A stretch of DNA of 64,000 nt from Bacteroidota bacterium (lineage in GTDB: Bacteria > Bacteroidota > Bacteroidia > Chitinophagales > LD1). The position numbers were made by a program, and so were the translations under genes. Of the stretch, positions 27,906 through 35,797 are shown piece after piece. Location: the NCBI GenBank assembly GCA_947479455.1, contig CANJZE010000007.1:62001-126000 (forward strand), given 5' to 3'. Numbering within the stretch: the stretch's first letter is position 1; every line of letters begins with the position of its first letter. Under the pieces are notes generated by a model that saw nothing but the letters and a program-made list of their open reading frames with translations, searched no databases and was not told the DNA's origin.

Positions 27906-28694
27906 ATGGATTTTATAGCAACCAACATGAAATTTTTGCGCAAGCAAAAATCGTGGACACAAAATGATTTGGCAGAAGAACTCAATATTAAGCGTTCGCT
28001 TGTAGGTGCGTATGAAGAAAGTCGTGCGCGTCCAACGTACGAAGTGTTGCACGACCTTTCAAAACTTTTTAAGTATTCGATTGACCAGCTCATTACAAAA
28101 GATTTACGCCAAACAGAAAAGGTTGCGCTGTTTAGTGAAGAACAATTGAACAGTGATGTGACAGGAAAAAATTTGCGCGTGTTGGCGATTACCGTCGATA
28201 AAAAGGATAATGAAAACATTGAAATGATTCCTGCAAAAGCTTCTGCCGGATATTTAACGGGCTATGCAGATCCAACTTTTATTAAAGAGCTGAACAAATT
28301 CCGTTTGCCGTTTTTGCCAGTAGGAACTTACCGTGCATTTGAAATTAAAGGTGATTCCATGTTACCGATTTTGCCGGGCACAGTAATAGTAGGCGAGTAT
28401 GTAGACAATTGGAAAACGATTAAAGACGGAAGCACTTACATAATTCTTTCAAAACACGATGGCATTGTTTTCAAGCGCGTGTTTAATCAGATTGAAGAAA
28501 ACGGAACCTTGATTTTGCGAAGCGATAACACTTCGTATCCTGCCTATCCAATTAAAGCAGAAGAAGTGCTCGAAGTTTGGAGAGCCGTGCTCAACATTAG
28601 CTACATGAATAAAGGAGCCGATATGAGCTACCAAAACATTTTACAATTGATGCAGGAATTGAAAAAAGATGTAGCTGATTTGAAAGCGAATTGA
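27906..28694 (+). CDS. LexA-like transcriptional repressor (XRE HTH plus S24 peptidase)
   Basis: A 262-residue regulator. Residues 5-60 form an XRE-type helix-turn-helix (WTQNDLAEELNIKRSLVGAYEESRARP is the core), and residues 105-225 form an S24/LexA self-cleavage domain. The expected elements are seen: an Ala-Gly cleavage site A114-G115 (KASAGYLTG), catalytic Ser151 (IKGDSMLPI) and Lys190 (DGIVFKRV), with spacings close to LexA and phage repressors. It should bind an operator and be inactivated by RecA-promoted self-cleavage. The divergent dinB gene is the obvious target. This is inferred, not shown. Confidence 0.85.
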   Translation: MDFIATNMKFLRKQKSWTQNDLAEELNIKRSLVGAYEESRARPTYEVLHDLSKLFKYSIDQLITKDLRQTEKVALFSEEQLNSDVTGKNLRVLAITVDKKDNENIEMIPAKASAGYLTGYADPTFIKELNKFRLPFLPVGTYRAFEIKGDSMLPILPGTVIVGEYVDNWKTIKDGSTYIILSKHDGIVFKRVFNQIEENGTLILRSDNTSYPAYPIKAEEVLEVWRAVLNISYMNKGADMSYQNILQLMQELKKDVADLKAN

Positions 28695-28724
28695 TTTTTC
28701 TACGGTTACTCTCGTTTATAATGC

Positions 28725-28732
28725 TACATTCG
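28725..28732 (+). promoter_or_regulatory. possible -7 element of the DEAD-box helicase gene
   Basis: TACATTCG, a close match to the Bacteroidota -7 box TAnnTTTG, about 208 bases before the helicase ATG. The -33 box is not clear. If real, the mRNA has a leader of some 200 bases. Confidence 0.35.
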
Positions 28733-28940
28733 CCCCGCGTTACAAAAAAGTGGCGCACTTCACACGGACTACAAGTGTGAGATGTGACTTAACAAGCAAA
28801 GTCGTAGCAGGTTTTTAAACTCTGCGTATCCGTCAGGGTTCTCTCTCCAAAAAAAGTTCGGTGAAAAAACCGAAGTCAATTTTTAATCATCGCGATTTGC
28901 GTGACGTTCATTCGTTTGCAATTGCGACAAAACAAACAAC
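28733..28940 (+). ncRNA. structured 5' leader candidate upstream of the DEAD-box helicase
   Basis: A 208-base non-coding stretch with two hairpins. The first is TCACAC/GTGTGA (28760-28765 with 28775-28780, 9-base loop), extended by CAC/GTG outside a small internal loop. The second is a perfect TTCGGT/ACCGAA stem (28857-28862 with 28869-28874, loop GAAAAA), followed by a short T run. No open frame is convincing. It resembles no riboswitch I know. Control of an RNA helicase by its own leader would fit known helicase and cold-shock regulation elsewhere. Confidence 0.35.
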
Positions 28941-31001
28941 ATGGAAATGGAAAAATTCCGCGCGCTCGGATTGAGCGAAAATGTACTTAATGCTTTAGCA
29001 AAAAAAGGATGGGAGCAACCATCGCCTATACAGGAAAAAACAATTCCGCTTTTGCTCAGCGGCTTAAAAGATATTGTGGGACAAGCACAAACCGGTACCG
29101 GTAAAACGGCTGCTTTCGGCTTACCGCTTATCGAAAAATTAGATGACAACAACAAGAATGTGCAAGCCCTTGTGCTTTGCCCAACTCGTGAATTGGCAAT
29201 ACAAGTAGGTGAAGAAATCAACTCTTACAAAGGCGATAAGAAATTCAACGTGTTGCCGGTATATGGAGGACAGAGTTATCAAATTCAAGAGCGCGGATTA
29301 AAACGCGGTTCGCAAATTGTGGTAGGTACGCCAGGTCGTATTCGCGATTTGATTGACAAGAAAACATTGAAGCTTGACCATGTAACACACGTGGTGTTAG
29401 ATGAGGCCGATGAAATGTTGAACATGGGATTTGAAGAAGAAGTTCGCGAAATTCTGAAGGCAATTCCGGAGGAAAGAAGAATGCTGTTGTTCAGTGCTAC
29501 TATGCCTGCGCAAATTCTTCGTTTGGCAAAAAACTTCATGAAGGAGTATGACCTGGTAGAAATGAAGAGTGAGCAAACAACTTCATCGCTGACCGAACAA
29601 ATTTATTTTGAAGTGCGCCCAAGCGAACGCTTCGAAGCGCTGTGCCGAATCATTGATATTGAGCCTGAGTTTTATGGTATTGTTTTTTGCAGAACAAAAA
29701 TTGAAACCGATAATGTAGCGCATCAATTGAACGACAGGAGTTACGAAGCCGAAGCTATGCACGGGGATATTTCGCAAAATCAACGGGAATTGATTATCAA
29801 AAAATTCAAAGCGAAGAAGGTAACGATTCTTGTGGCTACCGATGTGGCAGCACGTGGCATTGACGTCAACGATTTGACACACGTTATCAATTACAATTTA
29901 CCGCAAGACCCTGAGGCATACGTTCACCGAATTGGAAGAACAGGTCGCGCAGGAAAACAAGGAACGGCTATCACTTTTATTTCTCCAAACGAGTTGCGCG
30001 AACTTTTGTTTATTCAAAAAATTGCACGCGCCACTATCAAGAAAGAGAAAGTGCCTACCGTAAAAGATGTGATTGAAATTCGCAGAACAAAAATTAAAAC
30101 GGATATCCGCGAAATGATTGACACCGGAGAATATCAGGAATTTGTAACCATGGCGCATGAACTGATTGACGAAGGTCAAACGGCAGAGCGTGTAGTTGCA
30201 GCCTTGTTGAAATACACTTTCAAAGATGAATTGAAGGAAGAAGCGTATCGTGAAATTAGCGAGAGCCGCGGAAGCAGTGTAGACAGTAAAGGTACCGCGC
30301 GTTTGTTCGTTGCCCTCGGAAGAGAGCAAGGGTATTCACCGGGAACACTGGCTAAATTCCTTGAAGACGAAGGAAACATTAAGCAAAGCACCATTAAGGA
30401 CATTAAGGTGTTTGATAAGTTCTCGTTCATCAGTGTTATGTTTCAGGAGGCAGAACAATTGTTGGCTGTATTTGCTAAAAACAAAGAGGGAAGAAAACCG
30501 CTTATCACTAAAGCGAAAGATAGAGACAGCAACAGCAGCAGTGGTGGAGGAAATCGTTTTGGCGGAGACCGCGGAGGAGACCGTGGCGGACACCGCAACA
30601 ACTTGAACGATGAAAGCCGTGAGAAAAGTTTTACCGATAAGAAACCTTATGCGGAAAAAAAATCTTTCAGCGGAGACAGAAAACCATTTAGCAGCGAGAA
30701 AAAATCTTACGGTGGCGAAAGAACTTCTGCCGATGGTAAAAAATCTTTCAGTCGCGAACGCAAACCAATTTCAGATACGGGCGATTCAAAACCGTATGAA
30801 AAACAGGATTACATCAAGAAAGATTTTGCGAAAAGCGATTCAACTTCCGATGCTAAACCGGTTCGCAAACGCGACAATAAGTTGACAGACTATTTGGAAA
30901 AGAAACCTGCTGTTGATACAAAAGCATCAAAGAAAAAAACCAATACACCGGAACTCGAAAACTTCATGAAGAAATTCAGCGATGATGATTTGAGTTGGTA
31001 G
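28941..31001 (+). CDS. deaD: DEAD-box ATP-dependent RNA helicase with basic low-complexity tail
   Basis: Unwinds RNA duplexes, probably in ribosome assembly and mRNA decay at low temperature. Motifs in order: Q motif GWEQPSPIQ, Walker A GQAQTGTGKTAAF, PTRELAIQ, DEAD (VLDEADEML), SAT, and HRIGRTGRAGKQGTA. Residues about 440-515 form a DbpA-type RNA-binding domain (FVALGREQGYSPGTLAKFL). The tail from about 520 is rich in G, R, K and S with repeated [KR]-K-[SP]-[FY] units. An in-frame ATG two codons downstream is possible. It has a long structured leader. The length of 686 is usual for Bacteroidota DeaD. Confidence 0.95.
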   Translation: MEMEKFRALGLSENVLNALAKKGWEQPSPIQEKTIPLLLSGLKDIVGQAQTGTGKTAAFGLPLIEKLDDNNKNVQALVLCPTRELAIQVGEEINSYKGDKKFNVLPVYGGQSYQIQERGLKRGSQIVVGTPGRIRDLIDKKTLKLDHVTHVVLDEADEMLNMGFEEEVREILKAIPEERRMLLFSATMPAQILRLAKNFMKEYDLVEMKSEQTTSSLTEQIYFEVRPSERFEALCRIIDIEPEFYGIVFCRTKIETDNVAHQLNDRSYEAEAMHGDISQNQRELIIKKFKAKKVTILVATDVAARGIDVNDLTHVINYNLPQDPEAYVHRIGRTGRAGKQGTAITFISPNELRELLFIQKIARATIKKEKVPTVKDVIEIRRTKIKTDIREMIDTGEYQEFVTMAHELIDEGQTAERVVAALLKYTFKDELKEEAYREISESRGSSVDSKGTARLFVALGREQGYSPGTLAKFLEDEGNIKQSTIKDIKVFDKFSFISVMFQEAEQLLAVFAKNKEGRKPLITKAKDRDSNSSSGGGNRFGGDRGGDRGGHRNNLNDESREKSFTDKKPYAEKKSFSGDRKPFSSEKKSYGGERTSADGKKSFSRERKPISDTGDSKPYEKQDYIKKDFAKSDSTSDAKPVRKRDNKLTDYLEKKPAVDTKASKKKTNTPELENFMKKFSDDDLSW

Positions 31002-31058
31002 AAACGGTAGTTAGTAATTAGTATTGAGTAGTTAGACAATACAAATACAAGTACAATC

Positions 31059-31092
31059 AAAAGGCAGTGAGCGTTAGTTTGCTGCCTTTTTT
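31059..31092. terminator. bidirectional terminator between helicase and DUF4126 genes
   Basis: A nine-pair stem AAAAGGCAG/CTGCCTTTT with a 14-base loop and T residues on both strands. It lies where the two convergent genes end and overlaps the last codons of the minus-strand DUF4126 gene. Confidence 0.75.
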
Positions 31093-31643
31093 GTTTTCGC
31101 CAATGAAAAACGCAGAATCGAAAAAATAATTCCTACAAAAACAATCAACATTAGTAGAGGAATAAACAAGGAAGTCAGTGTTCCTAAAACAGAAAAAATA
31201 TTTTCAGCTGTTGCTACAAAGCTATTTCCAAACCCTGCTGTAAATTTTGTTGAACCCAAACGAAACAGACCTGTTCCGACTTGAATAATTCCTGCGGTGC
31301 CACCTCCTGCTATTAAGGCTAAAGTCCATTTCAACATCGGGTCAAAATCAATAAAGACAGAAGCGGCAATTACCGTTCCTGCAACTACGGAACTCGGTGT
31401 GTTGAGCGCATCTAAAAAGTTATCTACTACAGGAATATAGTAGGCGGCAATTTCTAAAACGCTAGCCAACAAAAAACAAATAATCGTAGGAGCTGTTCCC
31501 AGCCATTCAAAGCCCGATGAAACATTCAGCCAATGAAATTTTGCAGCAATGCTTGCTATCAGCAGCGGAATAAAAATGCGGAAACCGCAACAGGCAGCCA
31601 GCGATATACCCAGTGCCAAAGAAATAACGTAAGTAGAAATCAT
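31074..31643 (-). CDS. DUF4126 family integral membrane protein
   Basis: About 189 residues, strongly hydrophobic with glycine-rich membrane segments (SLALGISLAACCGFRIF; IPLLMLIVFVGIIFSIL). It matches DUF4126 in the LAACCGFRIFIPL start, the YIPVVDNFLDALNTPSS loop and the GGGTAGIIQ segment. No function is known for the family. The ATG at 31643 is chosen; the frame reaches 31706, into the first codons of the divergent amylase gene. Its 3' end lies within the shared terminator hairpin. Confidence 0.8.
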   Translation of the reverse strand: MISTYVISLALGISLAACCGFRIFIPLLIASIAAKFHWLNVSSGFEWLGTAPTIICFLLASVLEIAAYYIPVVDNFLDALNTPSSVVAGTVIAASVFIDFDPMLKWTLALIAGGGTAGIIQVGTGLFRLGSTKFTAGFGNSFVATAENIFSVLGTLTSLFIPLLMLIVFVGIIFSILRFSLAKTKKAAN

Positions 31644-31678
31644 GTTGTGAATTGAACAAAGAAATTTCAAATTGCAAG

Positions 31679-33358
31679 ATGTTTCGAATTTTGATTTGCC
31701 TTCCAATCTTACTTCTTACTTCTAAAATCTGCCTTGCACAAATGCCCTGGTATCATCACACTACTATTTACCAAATTTATCCACGCTCGTTTTATGATAG
31801 CAATGACGATGGAATTGGAGATATTCAGGGCATTATTCAAAAACTCGATTACATCAAATCTATCGGATACGAAACCATTTGGTGTTCGCCATTTTTTAAA
31901 TCACCACAACAGGATTTTGGTTACGATGTTTCTGACTACTGCGACATAGCTCCCGAATATGGCACACTAACCGATGCGCAACACTTAATAGATGAAGTGC
32001 ACAAGCGCGGAATGAAAATTGTTTTTGACATGGTGATGAACCATACTTCTATGGAGCATCCGTGGTTTTTTAAAGATAGAAGTCGAAAGACCGAAGACAG
32101 AAGCAATACGAAGGACTTCTACATTTGGGCAAACAAACCAAACAACTGGAAAAGCATGACGGGTGGAAGTGGTTGGCACTACTCACCTGAACGCGGTCAA
32201 TATTATTGGGCAAGTTTTCTTCCGTTTCAACCCGATTTGAATTACCGCAACCCTGAAGTAAAAAAAGTGATGCTCGATAACGTTCGTTTTTGGCTCAAAC
32301 GCGGGGTAGATGGTTTTCGTTTGGATATTTTCAATGTGATTTATAAAGATTCATTGCTGCGCAATAATCCGTTTTCGTGGAAGGCAATACCCGATGAAAA
32401 AAACCCCAATGGATTTTTTCAGCAGTTTAAATACACCATCAATCAACCGGAGAGCATGGCGTTTGCAAAAGAGTTGCGAAATGTTTGCAATGAATTTGAC
32501 GACAGAATGTTATTGGGCGAAGTAAGCGGCAATCGAAAAATTATCCGAAAGTTTTCGGGCGATGAAAAAAATGACGGGCTCGGTTTAGTGTTCAATTTTG
32601 AAATGCTCCGCTTCAAATTCAAAGCGAAATATTTTTATGAATTAGTAAGCGGCATTGAAGAGGATTTTCCCGAGCCGTTTATGCCGGTTTATGTTTTCAG
32701 CAACCACGACAGGCGCAGAAGTATGAAGCGATTGAACAACGATGTGCGCAAAGCGAAACTGCTGGCTCTGTTTCAGCTTACGGTACGTGGTGTGCCCTGC
32801 ATGTATTATGGCGAAGAAATAGGAATGACCGATGCGCGCATTCCTTTCAAGAAAGGCTTAGATCCTATTGCGCAGAAAATGAAAAATGTTCCCCGTTTTC
32901 TTTTCGATTTAGCTGGCGAAACACCTAACCGCGATGAACTGCGTACACCTATGCAATGGAACAGTTCTGTGAACGCAGGGTTTTCTTCTGCTCAAAAAAC
33001 ATGGCTGCCGGTGCATACTAATTTCACTGAAGTAAACGTTGAGAAAGAAATGAGCAACGAAAACTCTTTGCTCAAAGTAGTTCAACAGGTTTTAAAAATC
33101 AGAAAAGAGATGCCGGCTATTTATTCAGGAACATTGGAGTTGATAAGAACCGGAGAATTGCCTTCGAATGTGCTTGCTTTCAAACGGAAACTGGAAGGAG
33201 AAGAAATATTGGTTGTACTCAATTTCAGCAATGCTGAAAAAGAAATTTCTTTGACAGAAAAATTTTCAAATGTTCTGTTCAGCAGTTCGGCAAACGAAAA
33301 AATCTCGGAAGGAAAAATTCATTTAAGTGCTTACGGCACTATGATTTTAAAGAAATAA
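31679..33358 (+). CDS. GH13 alpha-amylase family enzyme (alpha-glucosidase / oligo-1,6-glucosidase-like), secreted
   Basis: Hydrolyses alpha-glucosidic bonds of starch-derived oligosaccharides. After a signal peptide (MFRILICLPILLLTSKICLAQ) comes the TIM barrel with the four GH13 regions: DMVMNHTS, the nucleophile Asp in GFRLDIFNV, the acid Glu in LLGEVSG, and FSNHDRRRS. The YQIYPRSFYDSNDDGIGDIQGI segment is typical of alpha-glucosidases. A C-terminal beta-sandwich follows. The ATG at 31679 is preferred over a TTG at 31652. Secretion to the periplasm suggests maltodextrin breakdown, but no SusC/D genes are present here. Confidence 0.9.
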   Translation: MFRILICLPILLLTSKICLAQMPWYHHTTIYQIYPRSFYDSNDDGIGDIQGIIQKLDYIKSIGYETIWCSPFFKSPQQDFGYDVSDYCDIAPEYGTLTDAQHLIDEVHKRGMKIVFDMVMNHTSMEHPWFFKDRSRKTEDRSNTKDFYIWANKPNNWKSMTGGSGWHYSPERGQYYWASFLPFQPDLNYRNPEVKKVMLDNVRFWLKRGVDGFRLDIFNVIYKDSLLRNNPFSWKAIPDEKNPNGFFQQFKYTINQPESMAFAKELRNVCNEFDDRMLLGEVSGNRKIIRKFSGDEKNDGLGLVFNFEMLRFKFKAKYFYELVSGIEEDFPEPFMPVYVFSNHDRRRSMKRLNNDVRKAKLLALFQLTVRGVPCMYYGEEIGMTDARIPFKKGLDPIAQKMKNVPRFLFDLAGETPNRDELRTPMQWNSSVNAGFSSAQKTWLPVHTNFTEVNVEKEMSNENSLLKVVQQVLKIRKEMPAIYSGTLELIRTGELPSNVLAFKRKLEGEEILVVLNFSNAEKEISLTEKFSNVLFSSSANEKISEGKIHLSAYGTMILKK

Positions 33359-33443
33359 GTTTTCATCTCAAAGTATTTTCATCACCTACCACGGCATTCA
33401 AAATATTCTATTTTCGCCTTCGTCAATACAACAAAACCAGAAC

Positions 33444-34058
33444 ATGAACACAAGACAAGAAGAACCGGAAAAACCATCCACAGAGCCCGATAAGTTAATG
33501 GAGAAATTTGCCGGTGGCATGATGAAGTTCGACAACAAGTTTCTCGAACAGCGCAAAATATTTTTGTGGGGAGGAGTGCATGATGAGAGTGCCGAAAAAT
33601 TAGTGAACCGTTTATTGTTTCTCGAAGCTACTGACCCGGGAAAAGAAATTACTTTCTATATCAATAGCCCCGGTGGTGTGGTGACAAGTGGCATGGTAGT
33701 GTATGATGCTATGCAAATGATTACATCGCCTGTAACTACAATTTGTATGGGACTTGCCGCATCAATGGGTTCAATTTTATTGAGCGGTGGTACCAAAGGC
33801 AAGCGTTTGATTTGGCCAAGCGGAAGAGTAATGATTCATCAGCCATCGCTTGGTGGCATGTATGGTCAGGCAACCGATATTGAAATTACAGCTGCTGAAA
33901 TTCAGAAGATAAAAGAAATGAGTGCAGAGCTTTTGGCGAAGAACTGCGGCAAAACCTATGAGCAGGTAATGAAAGATTTTGACCGCGACCATTGGATGAA
34001 TGCAAAGCAAGCTGTTGAGTACGGAATTGTAGATGGCATTGCTGATAAACTTTTATAA
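33444..34058 (+). CDS. clpP: ATP-dependent Clp protease proteolytic subunit
   Basis: A serine protease subunit that forms tetradecameric chambers with a Clp ATPase. The catalytic triad is visible: Ser in CMGLAASMGSILL, His in RVMIHQPSLGG, and Asp in the MKDFDRDHWMNAKQA segment. The 204-residue length fits. The N-terminus has about 30 extra polar residues (TRQEEPEKPSTEP) and no classical propeptide. There is no clpX or tig next to it, unlike in many bacteria, and a second ClpP elsewhere in the genome is possible. Confidence 0.9.
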   Translation: MNTRQEEPEKPSTEPDKLMEKFAGGMMKFDNKFLEQRKIFLWGGVHDESAEKLVNRLLFLEATDPGKEITFYINSPGGVVTSGMVVYDAMQMITSPVTTICMGLAASMGSILLSGGTKGKRLIWPSGRVMIHQPSLGGMYGQATDIEITAAEIQKIKEMSAELLAKNCGKTYEQVMKDFDRDHWMNAKQAVEYGIVDGIADKLL

Positions 34059-34160
34059 ATGGAAATTTGGACAATGGTGCATTGGGTATTTGGAAATACA
34101 ATACGCCATTCTTCTTTACTAATTGCCTAGTACCCTAATTGCCCAATTCCCCGATAACAA

Positions 34161-34565
34161 ATGACACGCTTAGACCAAAATGTTGAAGTAGCCCGCTATC
34201 AAAAAGATATTGCTACTCGCCTTGGAATAGATTCTCAAAATCTGATTTTTAATTACAAGCAAAAGAACGAAACTGTTCGTTTAGATTTAGTAACTGTAAA
34301 TCCGAAACACGAGCAGAGTTTTCTTTTTCAAACAATAACCGGCACCGATAAAATAGATGCGCTAAAAAAAATGCTCGAGTATGTTACCGAGCATTATTAC
34401 AACGAAAATAGTTTGACCATTCAGTGGATTAAAATAGGAGAGAACAAGTTGCACACTTCTTATTTCCGCGCGCAAAATATGTATGAAGCACTCGATAAAT
34501 TTTATTACGGCAGAGATATGGGCTCGTATAAAATTTTCAGTATTGCGTTGAATCCTGTGAGTTAA
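34161..34565 (+). CDS. conserved hypothetical protein, 134 residues
   Basis: A small soluble protein with mixed helix and strand content (TRLGIDSQNLIFNYKQKN; MLEYVTEHYYNENSLTIQWI). No signal peptide, cysteine cluster or catalytic motif is visible. Codon use and length support a real gene. It is 102 bases downstream of clpP on the same strand, with no terminator seen between, and ends 3 bases before the convergent PLP enzyme gene. I do not recognise the family. Confidence 0.6.
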   Translation: MTRLDQNVEVARYQKDIATRLGIDSQNLIFNYKQKNETVRLDLVTVNPKHEQSFLFQTITGTDKIDALKKMLEYVTEHYYNENSLTIQWIKIGENKLHTSYFRAQNMYEALDKFYYGRDMGSYKIFSIALNPVS

Positions 34566-34567
34566 AA

Positions 34568-35707
34568 CTAACTCAACGCCTGTTTCAAATCTTCGAGCAA
34601 ATCTTCTACGTCTTCAACACCTACACTTAACCGAAGAAGGTTATCTACTACTCCCACTCTTTCTCTTTCTGCTTTTGGAATAGAAGCATGAGTCATAGTA
34701 ACAGGATGATTAATCAGCGACTCTACTCCGCCTAACGATTCGGCCAACGAAAACAGTTTGAAGGAAGATGCAATGCGGAAAGTTTCTGCTTCATCAGCAT
34801 TTTTTAAAACAATAGAAATCATTCCGCCAAAATCGCGCATTTGCTTTTTAGCGATAGGATGATTCGGATGATCTTCAAAGCCGGGCCAATAAATTTTTTC
34901 GATACGTATATGCGTTTTCAAATACTCCGCAATTTTTCTTCCGTTGAAACAATGACGTTCCATGCGCAGGTGCAACGTTTTTATTCCGCGCAAAACCAGA
35001 AATGAATCCATAGGTCCCGGATTTGCACCACATGAATTGAGAATGAAATAAAGTTGCTCGTGCAGTTTGTCATCGTTCATTATGAGTGCACCCATCACCA
35101 CATCGCTGTGCCCGCCCAAATACTTTGTAACGCTGTGCATCACGATATCTGCACCGAGTGCTAACGGAGTTTGTAAATACGGAGAAGCAAATGTGTTGTC
35201 AACAGCAAGCAGAATATTTTTCTCCCTCGCAATTTTTGCGCAGGCTTCAATATCTACAATCTGCATAGTTGGATTGGTAGGAGTTTCCAGCCAAATCAAT
35301 TTTGTTTTGTCATTCACATGTGCGCGAATATTTTCTACATCGGTCATGTTAACGAAGTGAAACTTGATTCCGTATTTCGCAAATACTTTCGTGAACATTC
35401 GGTAAGAGCCGCCATACAAATCATCGCCTGTTATTACTTCATCGCCCGGGTTCAATAGTTTTATAACTGCATCAGTTGCTCCCATTCCGCTACTGAAACA
35501 AATAGCGTGCTTACCATCTTCTAATGCAGCGAGATTCTTTTCAAGCGCAGCACGAGTAGGATTTTTTCCGCGCGCATAACCGTATCCTTTATTTTTACCC
35601 GGAGATTCCTGCACATAAGTAGATGTTTGATAAATGGGAGTCATAATGGCTCCTGTGCTTGGGTCAGGTTCTAAGCCCGCATGAATTGCCTTGGTTCCGA
35701 ATTTCAT
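34568..35707 (-). CDS. Cys/Met metabolism PLP-dependent enzyme (cystathionine gamma-synthase/lyase type)
   Basis: A trans-sulfuration enzyme of the MetB/MetC family. The PLP lysine lies in VMHSVTKYLGGHSDVVMGA, and the N-terminal FGTKAIHAGLEPDPSTGAIM and GYGYARGKNPTRAALE segments are diagnostic. The 379-residue length is typical. Which reaction it runs (gamma-synthase, gamma-lyase or beta-lyase) cannot be told from sequence by eye. The ATG at 35707 is used; the frame opens at 35797. It is divergent from the PhoD-like gene. Confidence 0.9.
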   Translation of the reverse strand: MKFGTKAIHAGLEPDPSTGAIMTPIYQTSTYVQESPGKNKGYGYARGKNPTRAALEKNLAALEDGKHAICFSSGMGATDAVIKLLNPGDEVITGDDLYGGSYRMFTKVFAKYGIKFHFVNMTDVENIRAHVNDKTKLIWLETPTNPTMQIVDIEACAKIAREKNILLAVDNTFASPYLQTPLALGADIVMHSVTKYLGGHSDVVMGALIMNDDKLHEQLYFILNSCGANPGPMDSFLVLRGIKTLHLRMERHCFNGRKIAEYLKTHIRIEKIYWPGFEDHPNHPIAKKQMRDFGGMISIVLKNADEAETFRIASSFKLFSLAESLGGVESLINHPVTMTHASIPKAERERVGVVDNLLRLSVGVEDVEDLLEDLKQALS

Positions 35708-35797
35708 AGAAAATGATTTTTGAAAAGCGAAGATAGAATTCACTTCAACTTCACCAGCGGCAACTAAATTCTTACTTTCATCAAATAAATTTTCCAC

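Noticed and set aside
28733-28940. A tRNA or known riboswitch in the helicase leader
   Set aside because: No T-loop GTTCGAATC-like sequence, no acceptor stem and no riboswitch core I recognise.
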